From a virus, in the IMG/VR virus record IMGVR_UViG_3300043395_001930, positions 1-28,946 of that record: DNA of 28,946 nt; one strand, written 5' to 3'. A program made the position numbers and the translations under genes. Each line of letters opens with the position of its first letter. Within the stretch, counting starts at the first letter, position 1. Shown in pieces: positions 24,054 to 28,946 of this stretch. The notes below the pieces were generated by a model that was not told where the DNA came from, did not search any database, and worked only from the letters and a program-made list of their open reading frames with translations.

Positions 24054-24243
24054 GGCTCAGCCTTTCCGATTCGTCGCGCTGGCCTTGTTCGTATTGTTCG
24101 CGCTCATCGGCGGTGGGCTCGCGCCCGCGGCGCACCGCGAGGGGGTCGCTCACCATGCGAAGGACGTGGTCGCCGGTGAAGCCTCGCGCGGCTTCCGTGC
24201 CGAGTTCATATGCAAGTTCGAGTGGGTAACGCGTGCCGATCAT
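24040..24243 (-). CDS. Unknown small charged protein
   Basis: 67 aa from ATG 24243, overlapping the upstream stop by four bases with GGAGGAGGGG just before it, an unusually strong ribosome site. The sequence is helical, with LELAYELGTEAARGF followed by a charged second half (DEREQYEQGQRDESER). No family recognised. The strong site suggests high expression relative to neighbours. Confidence 0.55.
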   Translation of the reverse strand: MIGTRYPLELAYELGTEAARGFTGDHVLRMVSDPLAVRRGREPTADEREQYEQGQRDESERLSHAGR

Positions 24244-24653
24244 AGCCCCTCCTCCGGCCAGACGAACGCCCAAAACTCCTGGCAGACGAGTCCCGTCGCG
24301 TGAGCGCCGGTCGCTCTGCGTGCCACGTCGTAGTGGCGGATCGACTCGCAACCCACTAGTGCCGCCGCTGCGAGCGGCTTTCCCTCGGCGCGAAACTCGG
24401 CGGCGTCGGCCGCTGCCGCGTCGTGTAGTGCCTCTAGCGTGCGCGCGACGATCGCGCTTAGTGCGTCAACGTAGTCGTTCCAACCCTGCTCGCGGTCCGC
24501 GTCCGCGCCGTCCAGGCAACGCGCGAGAAGCTCGTCGGTGCTCACGAGATCGCTCGCGAGATCGTCGAGATCTTGGCGCCATTCGGTACCCGTCTCGTTC
24601 AGGTTGGCGAGTGCGGCGGGGCTGAAGTTGGGTGCGTTTTTGCTTAGTGTCAT
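24240..24653 (-). CDS. Acidic helical protein, paralogue of the 24737-24949 gene
   Basis: 137 aa from ATG 24653, preceded by GAGGAG. The first 69 residues match the neighbouring upstream gene at 30 of 63 aligned positions without gaps (counted by eye), sharing blocks such as FSxAAL, NETGTEW/EETGTDW, LLAxCLxGAD and WxxYV. The last 68 residues (LEALHDAAAADAAEFR and a Trp-rich end) are an extension. Strongly acidic. Small acidic phage proteins sometimes mimic DNA or block host enzymes, but no such family is recognised here. Confidence 0.6.
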   Translation of the reverse strand: MTLSKNAPNFSPAALANLNETGTEWRQDLDDLASDLVSTDELLARCLDGADADREQGWNDYVDALSAIVARTLEALHDAAAADAAEFRAEGKPLAAAALVGCESIRHYDVARRATGAHATGLVCQEFWAFVWPEEGL

Positions 24654-24736
24654 GTGGTCTCCTCTAACGCCTTAAGCCCCGGGGCTCGGCGCCTACCGGG
24701 GCGGGAACTGGCCCCACGTGCGTGGGGAGGAGTGAG
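24654..24736 (-). other. Intergenic spacer with hairpins between the two paralogues
   Basis: 83 bases between paralogous genes. It holds a 7-bp stem CCCCACG/CGTGGGG with a two-base loop (24712-24727) and a 12-bp palindrome AGCCCCGGGGCT (24675-24686). No T run is present, so these are not clear terminators; they may stabilise RNA or attenuate between the two genes. Confidence 0.4.
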
Positions 24737-24949
24737 TCACACGAGCGTGTCGAGCTCAGCCACGTACTCGTGCCAAGCGGTCGCGTGCGCCTCGTCGGCT
24801 CCCTCGAGGCACTCAGCCAGCAGGCTGTCGGCTGTTTTGCTGCCGTCGCGCAGGCTGGCAAGATCGGTAGCCCAATCGGTCCCAGTCTCCTCGAGTACCT
24901 CGAGCGCTGCGGTTGAGAATTTCGGGGCCCGTGATTGCGTCGTCGTCAT
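24737..24949 (-). CDS. Small acidic helical protein, first gene of the second operator-controlled unit
   Basis: 70 aa, ATG at 24949. No ribosome site is visible; a -10 box TACAGT lies six bases upstream, so the mRNA is probably leaderless. The sequence is acidic and helical (KFSTAALEVLEETGTDW, LLAECLEGADEAHATAWHEY). It is a shorter paralogue of the next gene (24240-24653), so one arose by tandem duplication, and the two may form a heteromer. Family unknown. Confidence 0.65.
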   Translation of the reverse strand: MTTTQSRAPKFSTAALEVLEETGTDWATDLASLRDGSKTADSLLAECLEGADEAHATAWHEYVAELDTLV

Positions 24950-24984
24950 GGTTAGACTGTACGGCGCGCGGCCGGACTAGTCCA
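24950..24984 (-). promoter_or_regulatory. Sigma70-like promoter with dyad operator (copy 2)
   Basis: On the minus strand: -35 TGGACT (24984-24979), 17-base spacer, -10 TACAGT (24961-24956), six bases, then ATG 24949. The spacer holds GTCCGGC-N5-GCCGTAC (24977-24959), a dyad with one mismatched position relative to the perfect copy at 23843-23861. The bases after the -10 (CTAAC) also match the other promoter. It follows a terminator, as expected of a new transcription unit. Confidence 0.65.
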
Positions 24985-25004
24985 GCCCAAAATAGCGGGA
25001 CCCC

Positions 25005-25043
25005 CAAAAAAGTTTTGGCCCGGAATCCGCCAGGACCCGGGCC
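25005..25043 (-). terminator. Terminator after the Cys-rich lipoprotein gene
   Basis: On the minus strand GGCCCGG (25043-25037) pairs with CCGGGCC (25023-25017), a 7-bp perfect stem with a 13-base loop, followed after five bases by six T residues (25011-25006). It lies 22 bases after the lipoprotein stop and before the operator-bearing promoter, so it separates two transcription units. Confidence 0.65.
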
Positions 25044-25064
25044 GAATGCTTAGCCGGCTTGCGC

Positions 25065-25274
25065 TCACTCGCACCAGCGGCGCTCGACACAGACCGACAG
25101 ATCCTCGGCAGGGGCGCAGCACTCGCATCCGTCCGATCCGCACGGCCGCATGCAGCGCCGCTCTCCGCGGTCACTGACGCAGATCTCATCTCCCTCGCAT
25201 CCGGTCCCGCCAGCCTTGCACGGGATCGATTCGGAGCAGCCCAGTAGCACTAACGCAAACATGATCGCTTTCAT
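25065..25274 (-). CDS. Cys-rich lipoprotein
   Basis: 69 aa from ATG 25274, overlapping the previous stop (ATGA). A 12-residue signal peptide ends in LLGC (Cys13 lipidated). The mature 57 residues hold ten further Cys, in spacings such as CEGDEIC and CGSDGCECC, so several disulfides are likely outside the cytoplasm. The pattern resembles short Cys-rich lipoproteins I associate with Myxococcota, hinting at host range. A phage lipoprotein made outside the lysis cluster often blocks the receptor for later phages (superinfection exclusion, as in Llp and Cor). It is last in its operon, before the terminator at 25005. Confidence 0.6.
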   Translation of the reverse strand: MKAIMFALVLLGCSESIPCKAGGTGCEGDEICVSDRGERRCMRPCGSDGCECCAPAEDLSVCVERRWCE

Positions 25275-25618
25275 TCGTCGCACTCCTTCGCAACCCATAG
25301 GTGACAGAAACCATCCTGCGCGGCCGTGATATCCTCGACACACCGCAAGTGCTCGCCGCAGTAATTCAGGCACGTGCTGCACGTAGCTGTCGGACACGCG
25401 CGGACTGCCCAGCGGACGGCGTCCTCGGCGTTACCGAAAGCGCGGCTGCTCTCGTCGTCTGGCGAGTTTCCGTGACCGCGCCAGTGCTTGCCGTAGAACT
25501 CAAGGATGAGCGTTGTGCCCGCGAGATACGCTGCCCACGTCGGCCACCCGCAATCGTAATCCGGCGCGAACTCTAGGCCCGCATACTCGAACGCTTCGCC
25601 CTCTTTCGGTTCAAGCAT
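25271..25618 (-). CDS. Unknown Cys-rich cytoplasmic protein
   Basis: 115 aa from ATG 25618, overlapping the preceding gene by eight bases. The N-terminal half (FEYAGLEFAPDYDCGWPTW, LILEFYGKHWRG) looks like a small alpha/beta fold; the C-terminal half carries Cys groups CPTATCSTC and CGEHLRC that could bind zinc. No signal peptide is seen. Family unknown. It is coupled to the DUF551 gene upstream and the lipoprotein gene downstream. Confidence 0.55.
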   Translation of the reverse strand: MLEPKEGEAFEYAGLEFAPDYDCGWPTWAAYLAGTTLILEFYGKHWRGHGNSPDDESSRAFGNAEDAVRWAVRACPTATCSTCLNYCGEHLRCVEDITAAQDGFCHLWVAKECDE

Positions 25619-25796
25619 CGTTCTCCTCCGGCAGTTCCGGTAACGGCATCCAGTGGGTCACCAGATCGAATCCGTGCATGTAGCCAGAATCGACCCAGCA
25701 TCCACCAATCCAGCGCCCGAACTCTATTCCCGCGCCATCGCTCACAAGTACCTTGCCCGAATTCTCTGGCAGCCGCTCATCGCATCGAATCCACAT
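25611..25796 (-). CDS. DUF551-family protein
   Basis: 61 aa starting at ATG 25796, which has GGAGGAG five bases upstream and is where DUF551 proteins normally begin (MWIRCDERLPENSG). An earlier ATG at 25859 would add 21 Arg-rich residues and is less likely. The family end VTHWMPLPELPE is clear. DUF551 proteins are small phage and prophage proteins of unknown function. Confidence 0.75.
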   Translation of the reverse strand: MWIRCDERLPENSGKVLVSDGAGIEFGRWIGGCWVDSGYMHGFDLVTHWMPLPELPEENDA

Positions 25797-25855
25797 TACT
25801 CTCCTCCCGGGTTTTCGGCGCGCCGCCACATCAGACGGTGCGCGTGCATGACGTG

Positions 25856-26041
25856 TCATCCGTCGCCGGAGCCGGAGCCGTAGCCGTAGCCGGAGCCGGA
25901 GCCGGAGCCGTCGCCGTAGCCGGAGCCGGAGCCGGAGCCGTCGCCGTAGCCGGAGCCGGAGCCGTAGCCGCCGCCGTAGCCGGAGCCGGAGCCCGTCTGC
26001 GGCGTAGTGCTCGCCGTTGGCCGGCTAATCACGCGCGCCAT
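25856..26041 (-). CDS. Gly-Ser-Tyr tandem repeat protein
   Basis: 61 aa. ATG 26041 lies inside the end of the preceding gene. Residues 1-16 are ordinary (MARVISRPTASTTPQT); residues 17-61 are only Gly, Ser, Tyr and Asp, with two exact copies of GYGDGSGSGS and diverged copies around them. Such tracts are disordered and sticky, similar in composition to silk or phase-separating segments. The gene might instead be only a repeat tract; the coupled start and matching reading frame support translation. The other strand of this repeat would give an Ala-Val tract and has no ribosome site. Confidence 0.45.
   Translation of the reverse strand: MARVISRPTASTTPQTGSGSGYGGGYGSGSGYGDGSGSGSGYGDGSGSGSGYGYGSGSGDG
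25861..25980. repeat. 30-bp tandem repeat, four units
   Basis: Two perfect 30-bp copies (25891-25920, 25921-25950) flanked by one diverged unit on each side. The sub-structure is six-base steps of CCGGAG, CCGTAG, CCGTCG. The unit is a multiple of three, so changes in copy number would keep the Gly-Ser-Tyr protein in frame. Confidence 0.85.
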
Positions 26042-26355
26042 TCGGGCGCCCCCTGTAGCCATTGCGCGCCAGCAGTACGGCAATAGATGATTTCGCAAAC
26101 GTCGGACGATCGTAGATCGGTCCTATCAATGCGCGCGCCAATGCGGCAATTAGCTGCCTTGGCCGGATTGGGTCCGTAGACAGCGAGCTCACTCAAGCTG
26201 CCGGCGCCGTCCCAATACCAAATGCGCCTCGATTCTGTGATGGTGAGTCGCCCTCCGCGTTCCGCGCCCAGGTATCCGGCGTGGACGCCCGCGTCTCGGC
26301 ATCGGCAGATAACGTACTGTTTTTGGGTCTTTTTGATTGTTTTCTTGCTTGCCAT
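26029..26355 (-). CDS. DUF6948-like phage protein
   Basis: 108 aa, ATG at 26355 with AAGGAG upstream. The pattern VICRCRDAGVHAGYLGAERG, ITESRRIWYWDGAGSLSELA, then RIDRTDLRSSDVCEIIYC and the ending PEWRA matches a family common in diverse phages (DUF6948), of unknown function. Residues 1-13 are Lys-rich. The end overlaps the next gene by 13 bases. Confidence 0.7.
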   Translation of the reverse strand: MASKKTIKKTQKQYVICRCRDAGVHAGYLGAERGGRLTITESRRIWYWDGAGSLSELAVYGPNPAKAANCRIGARIDRTDLRSSDVCEIIYCRTAGAQWLQGAPEWRA

Positions 26356-26361
26356 TGTCCT

Positions 26362-26595
26362 CTACTCCTTATCCGGGTTTTCGGCGGTTACTCGCTCCGC
26401 TTCTAGGCACTCGGGGCAGCGGAGCAATTCTCCAGAGTCGGAGCTACCTAACCCATAGCGCCCGAAAGCCCTGCATTCGGCGTCAGTGTCACGTGATTCC
26501 CAGTAGTCCGCATAGACGTCACGCATGTGACACACCCCGCACTCGTCCGCCTTCGCCTCGGGGCCGCGGTCGATTGTGATGGTTAGTTTCGTCAT
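26362..26595 (-). CDS. Small protein with zinc-ribbon-like Cys pairs
   Basis: 77 aa from ATG 26595, overlapping the previous stop (ATGA). It begins with a beta strand (MTKLTITIDRG), then CGVC at about residues 19-22 and CPEC at about 60-63: two CxxC knuckles separated by 37 residues, as in zinc ribbons. Acidic overall. Family unknown. The earlier in-frame ATG would lie inside the upstream gene. Confidence 0.55.
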   Translation of the reverse strand: MTKLTITIDRGPEAKADECGVCHMRDVYADYWESRDTDAECRAFGRYGLGSSDSGELLRCPECLEAERVTAENPDKE

Positions 26596-26786
26596 TCGTC
26601 TGCCTCCAGTGCTGCGCGGACCCACCACTCAATCGCGTGCAACCCGGACGGCGGCAGGTGCGCAAAGTCACTGATGTCCGTCGTCGGTTTCATGCCCTTG
26701 CACGACCGCCACTGTCGGGTTTTCTCGACTTCCTTGAGCATCACCTTGAGTATCTCGACGCGGCGCTTGCAGCGTTTGCAGGTCAT
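26592..26786 (-). CDS. Small protein with N-terminal CxxC
   Basis: 64 aa from ATG 26786 in the GGGGGACGAATGA junction, which provides both the ribosome site and the upstream stop. It starts MTCKRCKRRVEILKVMLKEV, a CxxC with a basic helix, then a second part with DFAHLPPSGLHAIEWWVRAA. A third Cys at residue 29 may complete a metal site. Family unknown. Confidence 0.5.
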   Translation of the reverse strand: MTCKRCKRRVEILKVMLKEVEKTRQWRSCKGMKPTTDISDFAHLPPSGLHAIEWWVRAALEADE

Positions 26787-27874
26787 TCGTCCCCCGGTAC
26801 GCGGGCCCACTCGATATCTGGGCACCCGCATTCGATAACGCCGCGGCCGCCAAGTGACGCGCAGTCGCACGGGCGACTTACCCGCTCGGCCGTCTCCCAT
26901 CGTTCGAGCTTGGCGCGGAGTTCGTCGCGTTCGGTCACTAGGCAACGCACCCGCTCAATTAGCGGCAGATACGCAGGTGACGAGCATTCGCTATCGCTGA
27001 ACGCCGAGACCCCAGCGTCAGTCAGCGTCGCCTCGACGGCGGCCCGCTCGCCTAGGAGCGAGTACCTCACGCTGCGCGTTGTGATGAATGCGTCCCGATA
27101 CTGCTTCGCCGCGCGTTTCCAGAGGCGGGCGCGGGCTTCGGCGGCGTTGCATCGTTGCCGGTAGCTGTCCACGTCGGCGCCAAACGAGAGGACCACCCGG
27201 TGCCTATCCTCGCGCTCGCGTTCGAGTTGCGCGCGAAGTTCGTCGGCCTGCGCCTGGAACAAGTCCGCGGTTTCGGCAGTGTGCTTCACACGCTCGCGAA
27301 GTTCAGCGTTTGCGTGCTCCGCCGCTTCCGTGCGTTTCGCTCGCTGCATCATGCGCGCCAGTTCGCCCTCGGACGGCCGCATCGTTGGCGGCAGACCGAG
27401 CTCAGACGATATCTGGGCGCACTCGGAGCGCAGCTCATCCCGCTCCCGCTCGGCCTTCTCGGCGCGGCATTGCAGCGCCTCACGTGATGCGCCGAGGCAC
27501 GTGCGCGCGTCACGCAGGCGACCCCTCAACCGCGCGCACTGGTCGAGCAGGTCGGAGATGGTGGCATCGGCGTCGGCGCTCATCCGCTCGGCGGCAACCC
27601 GCGCGAGGCTGCGCAAATCCTCCACAAGCTTGCCGAATGTTATCCAGTCGTCCTCGTTGTCCGAGCGATAGCGCACCAGAAGCGCACGCACGGCATCGTA
27701 GGTCAGGCCTGCCGCGCGGGCGTCGTCGTCGATGTTCGCGAGCCGATTGGTGAGCGACTGCACCGACTCTTCGAGTTTTGCAACGTGGGCGCGGATGGCG
27801 TCGCGGGCCTTCCCGCTCTCGGCCTCGTAACCGAAGCGCGCGGACCAAAGCAAGTCGTCCAATTCGTCAGCCAT
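26783..27874 (-). CDS. Long coiled-coil protein with C-terminal Cys cluster
   Basis: 363 aa from ATG 27874, overlapping the previous gene by eight bases; GAGGGG lies just upstream. Residues 20-330 are mostly charged heptads (AEKAERERDELRSECAQI, QADELRAQLEREREDRHR), predicting a rod-like coiled coil. The last 30 residues are different: CDCASLGGRGVIECGC, a compact Cys cluster that could bind one zinc ion. It has no membrane segment. It is the largest gene of the minus block and its function is unknown; a scaffold or a host-complex binder is possible. Confidence 0.6.
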   Translation of the reverse strand: MADELDDLLWSARFGYEAESGKARDAIRAHVAKLEESVQSLTNRLANIDDDARAAGLTYDAVRALLVRYRSDNEDDWITFGKLVEDLRSLARVAAERMSADADATISDLLDQCARLRGRLRDARTCLGASREALQCRAEKAERERDELRSECAQISSELGLPPTMRPSEGELARMMQRAKRTEAAEHANAELRERVKHTAETADLFQAQADELRAQLEREREDRHRVVLSFGADVDSYRQRCNAAEARARLWKRAAKQYRDAFITTRSVRYSLLGERAAVEATLTDAGVSAFSDSECSSPAYLPLIERVRCLVTERDELRAKLERWETAERVSRPCDCASLGGRGVIECGCPDIEWARVPGDE

Positions 27875-28322
27875 CGCCCCTCGCAATCTCGGTCAGAATC
27901 GCCCGAACGCGTTCAACCTGCCTGTCGCGTTCTGCGTACATCACTGCGTCTATCGCTGCGGACCTCGCTGCGTCTATGGTTGCGGCACACGCAGCTCCCC
28001 TCGCAGCGCCCCTCGCGGAGGCCAACTCGTCCGCGGTCGCCTCGCCCCGCGCGAACCGGCGCGCGGTCTCTATTGCGGCGTAGCTGCGCGCATTGGTTAC
28101 GCCATTTTTACGGCAGGCTTCCTCGACAATGTCGCACGCAAATTCGCGCAGCTGTCGCGCCGGGATTACCTCCTCGCGCAGGACGACCCACAACCTGTCA
28201 GCTGCCGGAATGTCGAGCCCGAGCACCTGCAACGGCGTTAGTCCCTCAGGCGGGACGAGAGCGGCAATCCGTTCGTCGGAGTAGCACGCGCGCCACTGGC
28301 GCAGCAGCTCGCGGGTTATCAT
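27867..28322 (-). CDS. Imm5-like helical repeat protein
   Basis: 151 aa, ATG 28322 four bases inside the previous stop with GAGGGG just before it. The pattern WRACYSDERIAAL, LPLQVL-type leucines, DRLWVVLREEVIPARQLREF, AIETARRFARGEATADELAS, then an Ala-rich run resembles a family of phage and bacterial proteins annotated as putative Imm5-like immunity proteins. Such names come from toxin-immunity clusters, but no toxin gene is adjacent, so the role here is unknown. Confidence 0.6.
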   Translation of the reverse strand: MITRELLRQWRACYSDERIAALVPPEGLTPLQVLGLDIPAADRLWVVLREEVIPARQLREFACDIVEEACRKNGVTNARSYAAIETARRFARGEATADELASARGAARGAACAATIDAARSAAIDAVMYAERDRQVERVRAILTEIARGDG

Positions 28323-28567
28323 TCGCCCCTCGCAATCCGAGCCGCAAACGCATCACGCAGTGCAATCGCCTGCTCTGTCGCTTGCTCAGCAAGTCTAGCT
28401 CGCAAGATTGCGCGCTCGAGCGCTTGCTTGAATCGCGCATTCTCGGCCCGATAGGCATCGAGCTCACGCAACAACTCGCCTGTCTTGTCTGCGTCACTCA
28501 TGTCTTGCAGCGCTCCGCCGATGGCACTCAGCGCGATGCCAACGCACTCTGCAACTTGCCTCAGCAT
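28319..28567 (-). CDS. Small helical protein
   Basis: 82 aa from ATG 28567, with GGAG five bases upstream and overlapping the membrane-peptide stop. A short first helix VAECVGIALSAIGGAL precedes a charged coiled coil (ELLRELDAYRAENARFKQAL, ILRARLAEQATEQAI). A later ATG (28501) is possible but has a poorer site. Its 3' part lies in the 127-bp segment that is repeated at the window end, so another copy of this tail exists or was created in assembly. Confidence 0.55.
   Translation of the reverse strand: MLRQVAECVGIALSAIGGALQDMSDADKTGELLRELDAYRAENARFKQALERAILRARLAEQATEQAIALRDAFAARIARGE
28335..28461. repeat. 127-bp direct repeat, internal copy
   Basis: Identical base for base to 28820-28946, the last 127 bases of the window. 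It lies within the 3' half of the gene at 28319-28567. The left border is sharp: the base before it differs (A here, C in the other copy). Confidence 0.95.
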
Positions 28568-28719
28568 GACAGCTCCCGCGCAACGCATAGGCGCAGCGGA
28601 CCAGCCCAGATTGTCAGCCATCCGTTTCGCGAGATGCCCCAAGCATCGCGACATAATGCCCAGCGCCAGCCGTACCACATGACATAAACGATGAAACCAA
28701 ACAGAGAGATCGAGCGCAT
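28561..28719 (-). CDS. Small Trp-rich membrane peptide
   Basis: 52 aa, ATG 28719 with AAAGGA nine bases upstream. The N-terminus ISLFGFIVYVMWYGWRWAL is a single hydrophobic segment; the rest holds several Trp and Arg and probably lies at the membrane surface. The stop overlaps the next start by seven bases, which supports both genes. Function unknown; small Trp-rich phage membrane peptides can act on lysis timing or host envelope proteins. Confidence 0.55.
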   Translation of the reverse strand: MRSISLFGFIVYVMWYGWRWALCRDAWGISRNGWLTIWAGPLRLCVARELSC

Positions 28720-28756
28720 TGCAGTGCGTCCTTTCGTGTAAGGGTTTGATGTGTTG

Positions 28757-28819
28757 TGCCCGATGCCGGAATCGAACCGACGATAGCAACGCGATGCGCA
28801 TCGCGCGCCGTCCTACCAC
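28757..28819 (-). other. tRNA-like 3' half (T arm and acceptor strand)
   Basis: On the minus strand, GTCGG-TTCGATT-CCGGC (28781-28765) is a good T arm, followed by ATCGGGC and A (28764-28757), a plausible 3' acceptor strand with discriminator. Further upstream GGTAGGACGGC resembles a D-arm end. The anticodon region is a palindrome (CGCGATGCGCATCGCG) with no clear seven-base loop, and the 5' half runs into the repeated segment. It may be a broken tRNA, a tRNA cut by the assembly end, or an attachment-site remnant. Confidence 0.35.
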
Positions 28820-28946
28820 ATCCGAGCCGCAAACGCATCACGCAGTGCAATCGCCTGCTCTGTCGCTTGCTCAGCAAGTCTAGCTCGCAAGATTGCGCGC
28901 TCGAGCGCTTGCTTGAATCGCGCATTCTCGGCCCGATAGGCATCGA
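28820..28946. repeat. 127-bp direct repeat, terminal copy
   Basis: Second copy ending exactly at the last base. Read on the minus strand it codes for the same helical segment as the internal copy, then runs into a stop (TAG) in the tRNA-like element. The length equals a k-mer size (127) often used by short-read assemblers, so it probably marks the end of an assembled contig. Confidence 0.95.

Noticed and set aside
25861-25980. Tandem repeat considered as a CRISPR array
   Set aside because: Units are contiguous with no unique spacers and are built of six-base steps.
25838-26086. Plus-strand Ala-Val-Gly repeat frame
   Set aside because: Opposite strand of the Gly-Ser-Tyr repeat; no ribosome site and against the direction of the operon.
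28319-28819. A 166-aa reading of the small helical gene
   Set aside because: It would run through the tRNA-like element and the membrane-peptide gene; ATG 28567 has a good ribosome site and overlaps the upstream stop.
28757-28819. Calling this a complete tRNA
   Set aside because: No standard seven-base anticodon loop with U33 can be drawn, the D arm is short, and the 5' acceptor pairs poorly.

Overview
This window is part of the genome of a tailed bacteriophage with a contractile (Mu/P2-like, myovirus-type) tail. It reads almost without gaps as two opposed gene blocks. The left block (1-22740, plus strand) carries structural, host-recognition, lysis and accessory genes; the right block (28719-22775, minus strand) carries small accessory genes. 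No capsid, terminase, replication or integrase genes are visible, so it is a fragment. Two candidate outer-membrane-type lipoproteins suggest a Gram-negative host. The Cys-rich one (25065-25274) has a cysteine spacing I associate with Myxococcota lipoproteins, but host assignment is only an inference. The right end repeats an internal 127-bp stretch exactly, which looks like the end of a short-read assembly rather than a biological terminus.

Tail module (1-11626): tail sheath (5' end cut off), terminator, tail tube, a tail assembly chaperone read through a T9 slippery run by -1 frameshifting, a second small chaperone-region protein, a short tape measure (776 aa), then the Mu-like baseplate series: DNA circularisation/gpN-like, gpP-like hub, gp45-like spike, an odd Pro-Leu repeat protein, gp46/gp25-like wedge, gp47/gpJ-like wedge, an unknown protein, and a tail-protein-I/gp48-like protein. 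Genes overlap by 1-4 bases or lie a few bases apart, as expected of one late operon.

Host-recognition module (11635-18501): a beta-helical fibre-like protein, an Ig-like protein, a 1420-aa tail fibre with a polyglycine-rich middle and a DUF4838-type (alpha-glucuronidase-like) glycosidase region, and an Ig plus lectin-like protein. This looks like a multi-part adhesin and polysaccharide-degrading apparatus.

Lysis and accessory plus-strand genes (18508-22740): holin-like protein, small lipoprotein (possible o-spanin), two small overlapping proteins of opposite charge, a candidate endolysin whose ribosome binding site lies in a strong hairpin, a dGTP/dATP diphosphohydrolase N-domain protein, an HNH endonuclease, a calcineurin-type phosphoesterase, a small HExxH protein, and a tail-anchored coiled-coil protein, closed by a terminator.

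Minus-strand block: a translationally coupled chain of small genes runs from 28719 to 25065 (membrane peptide, helical proteins, an Imm5-like protein, a coiled-coil protein, zinc-ribbon-like proteins, DUF6948 and DUF551 proteins, a Gly-Ser-Tyr repeat protein, a Cys-rich lipoprotein) and ends at a terminator. Two further transcription units follow. Each begins with a nearly leaderless sigma70-like promoter, and both promoters carry the same dyad operator at the same position. A ribbon-helix-helix protein encoded at the end of the first unit is the obvious candidate regulator. This paired-operator circuit, the glycosidase fibre and the Pro-Leu repeat protein beside the spike are the most unusual items.
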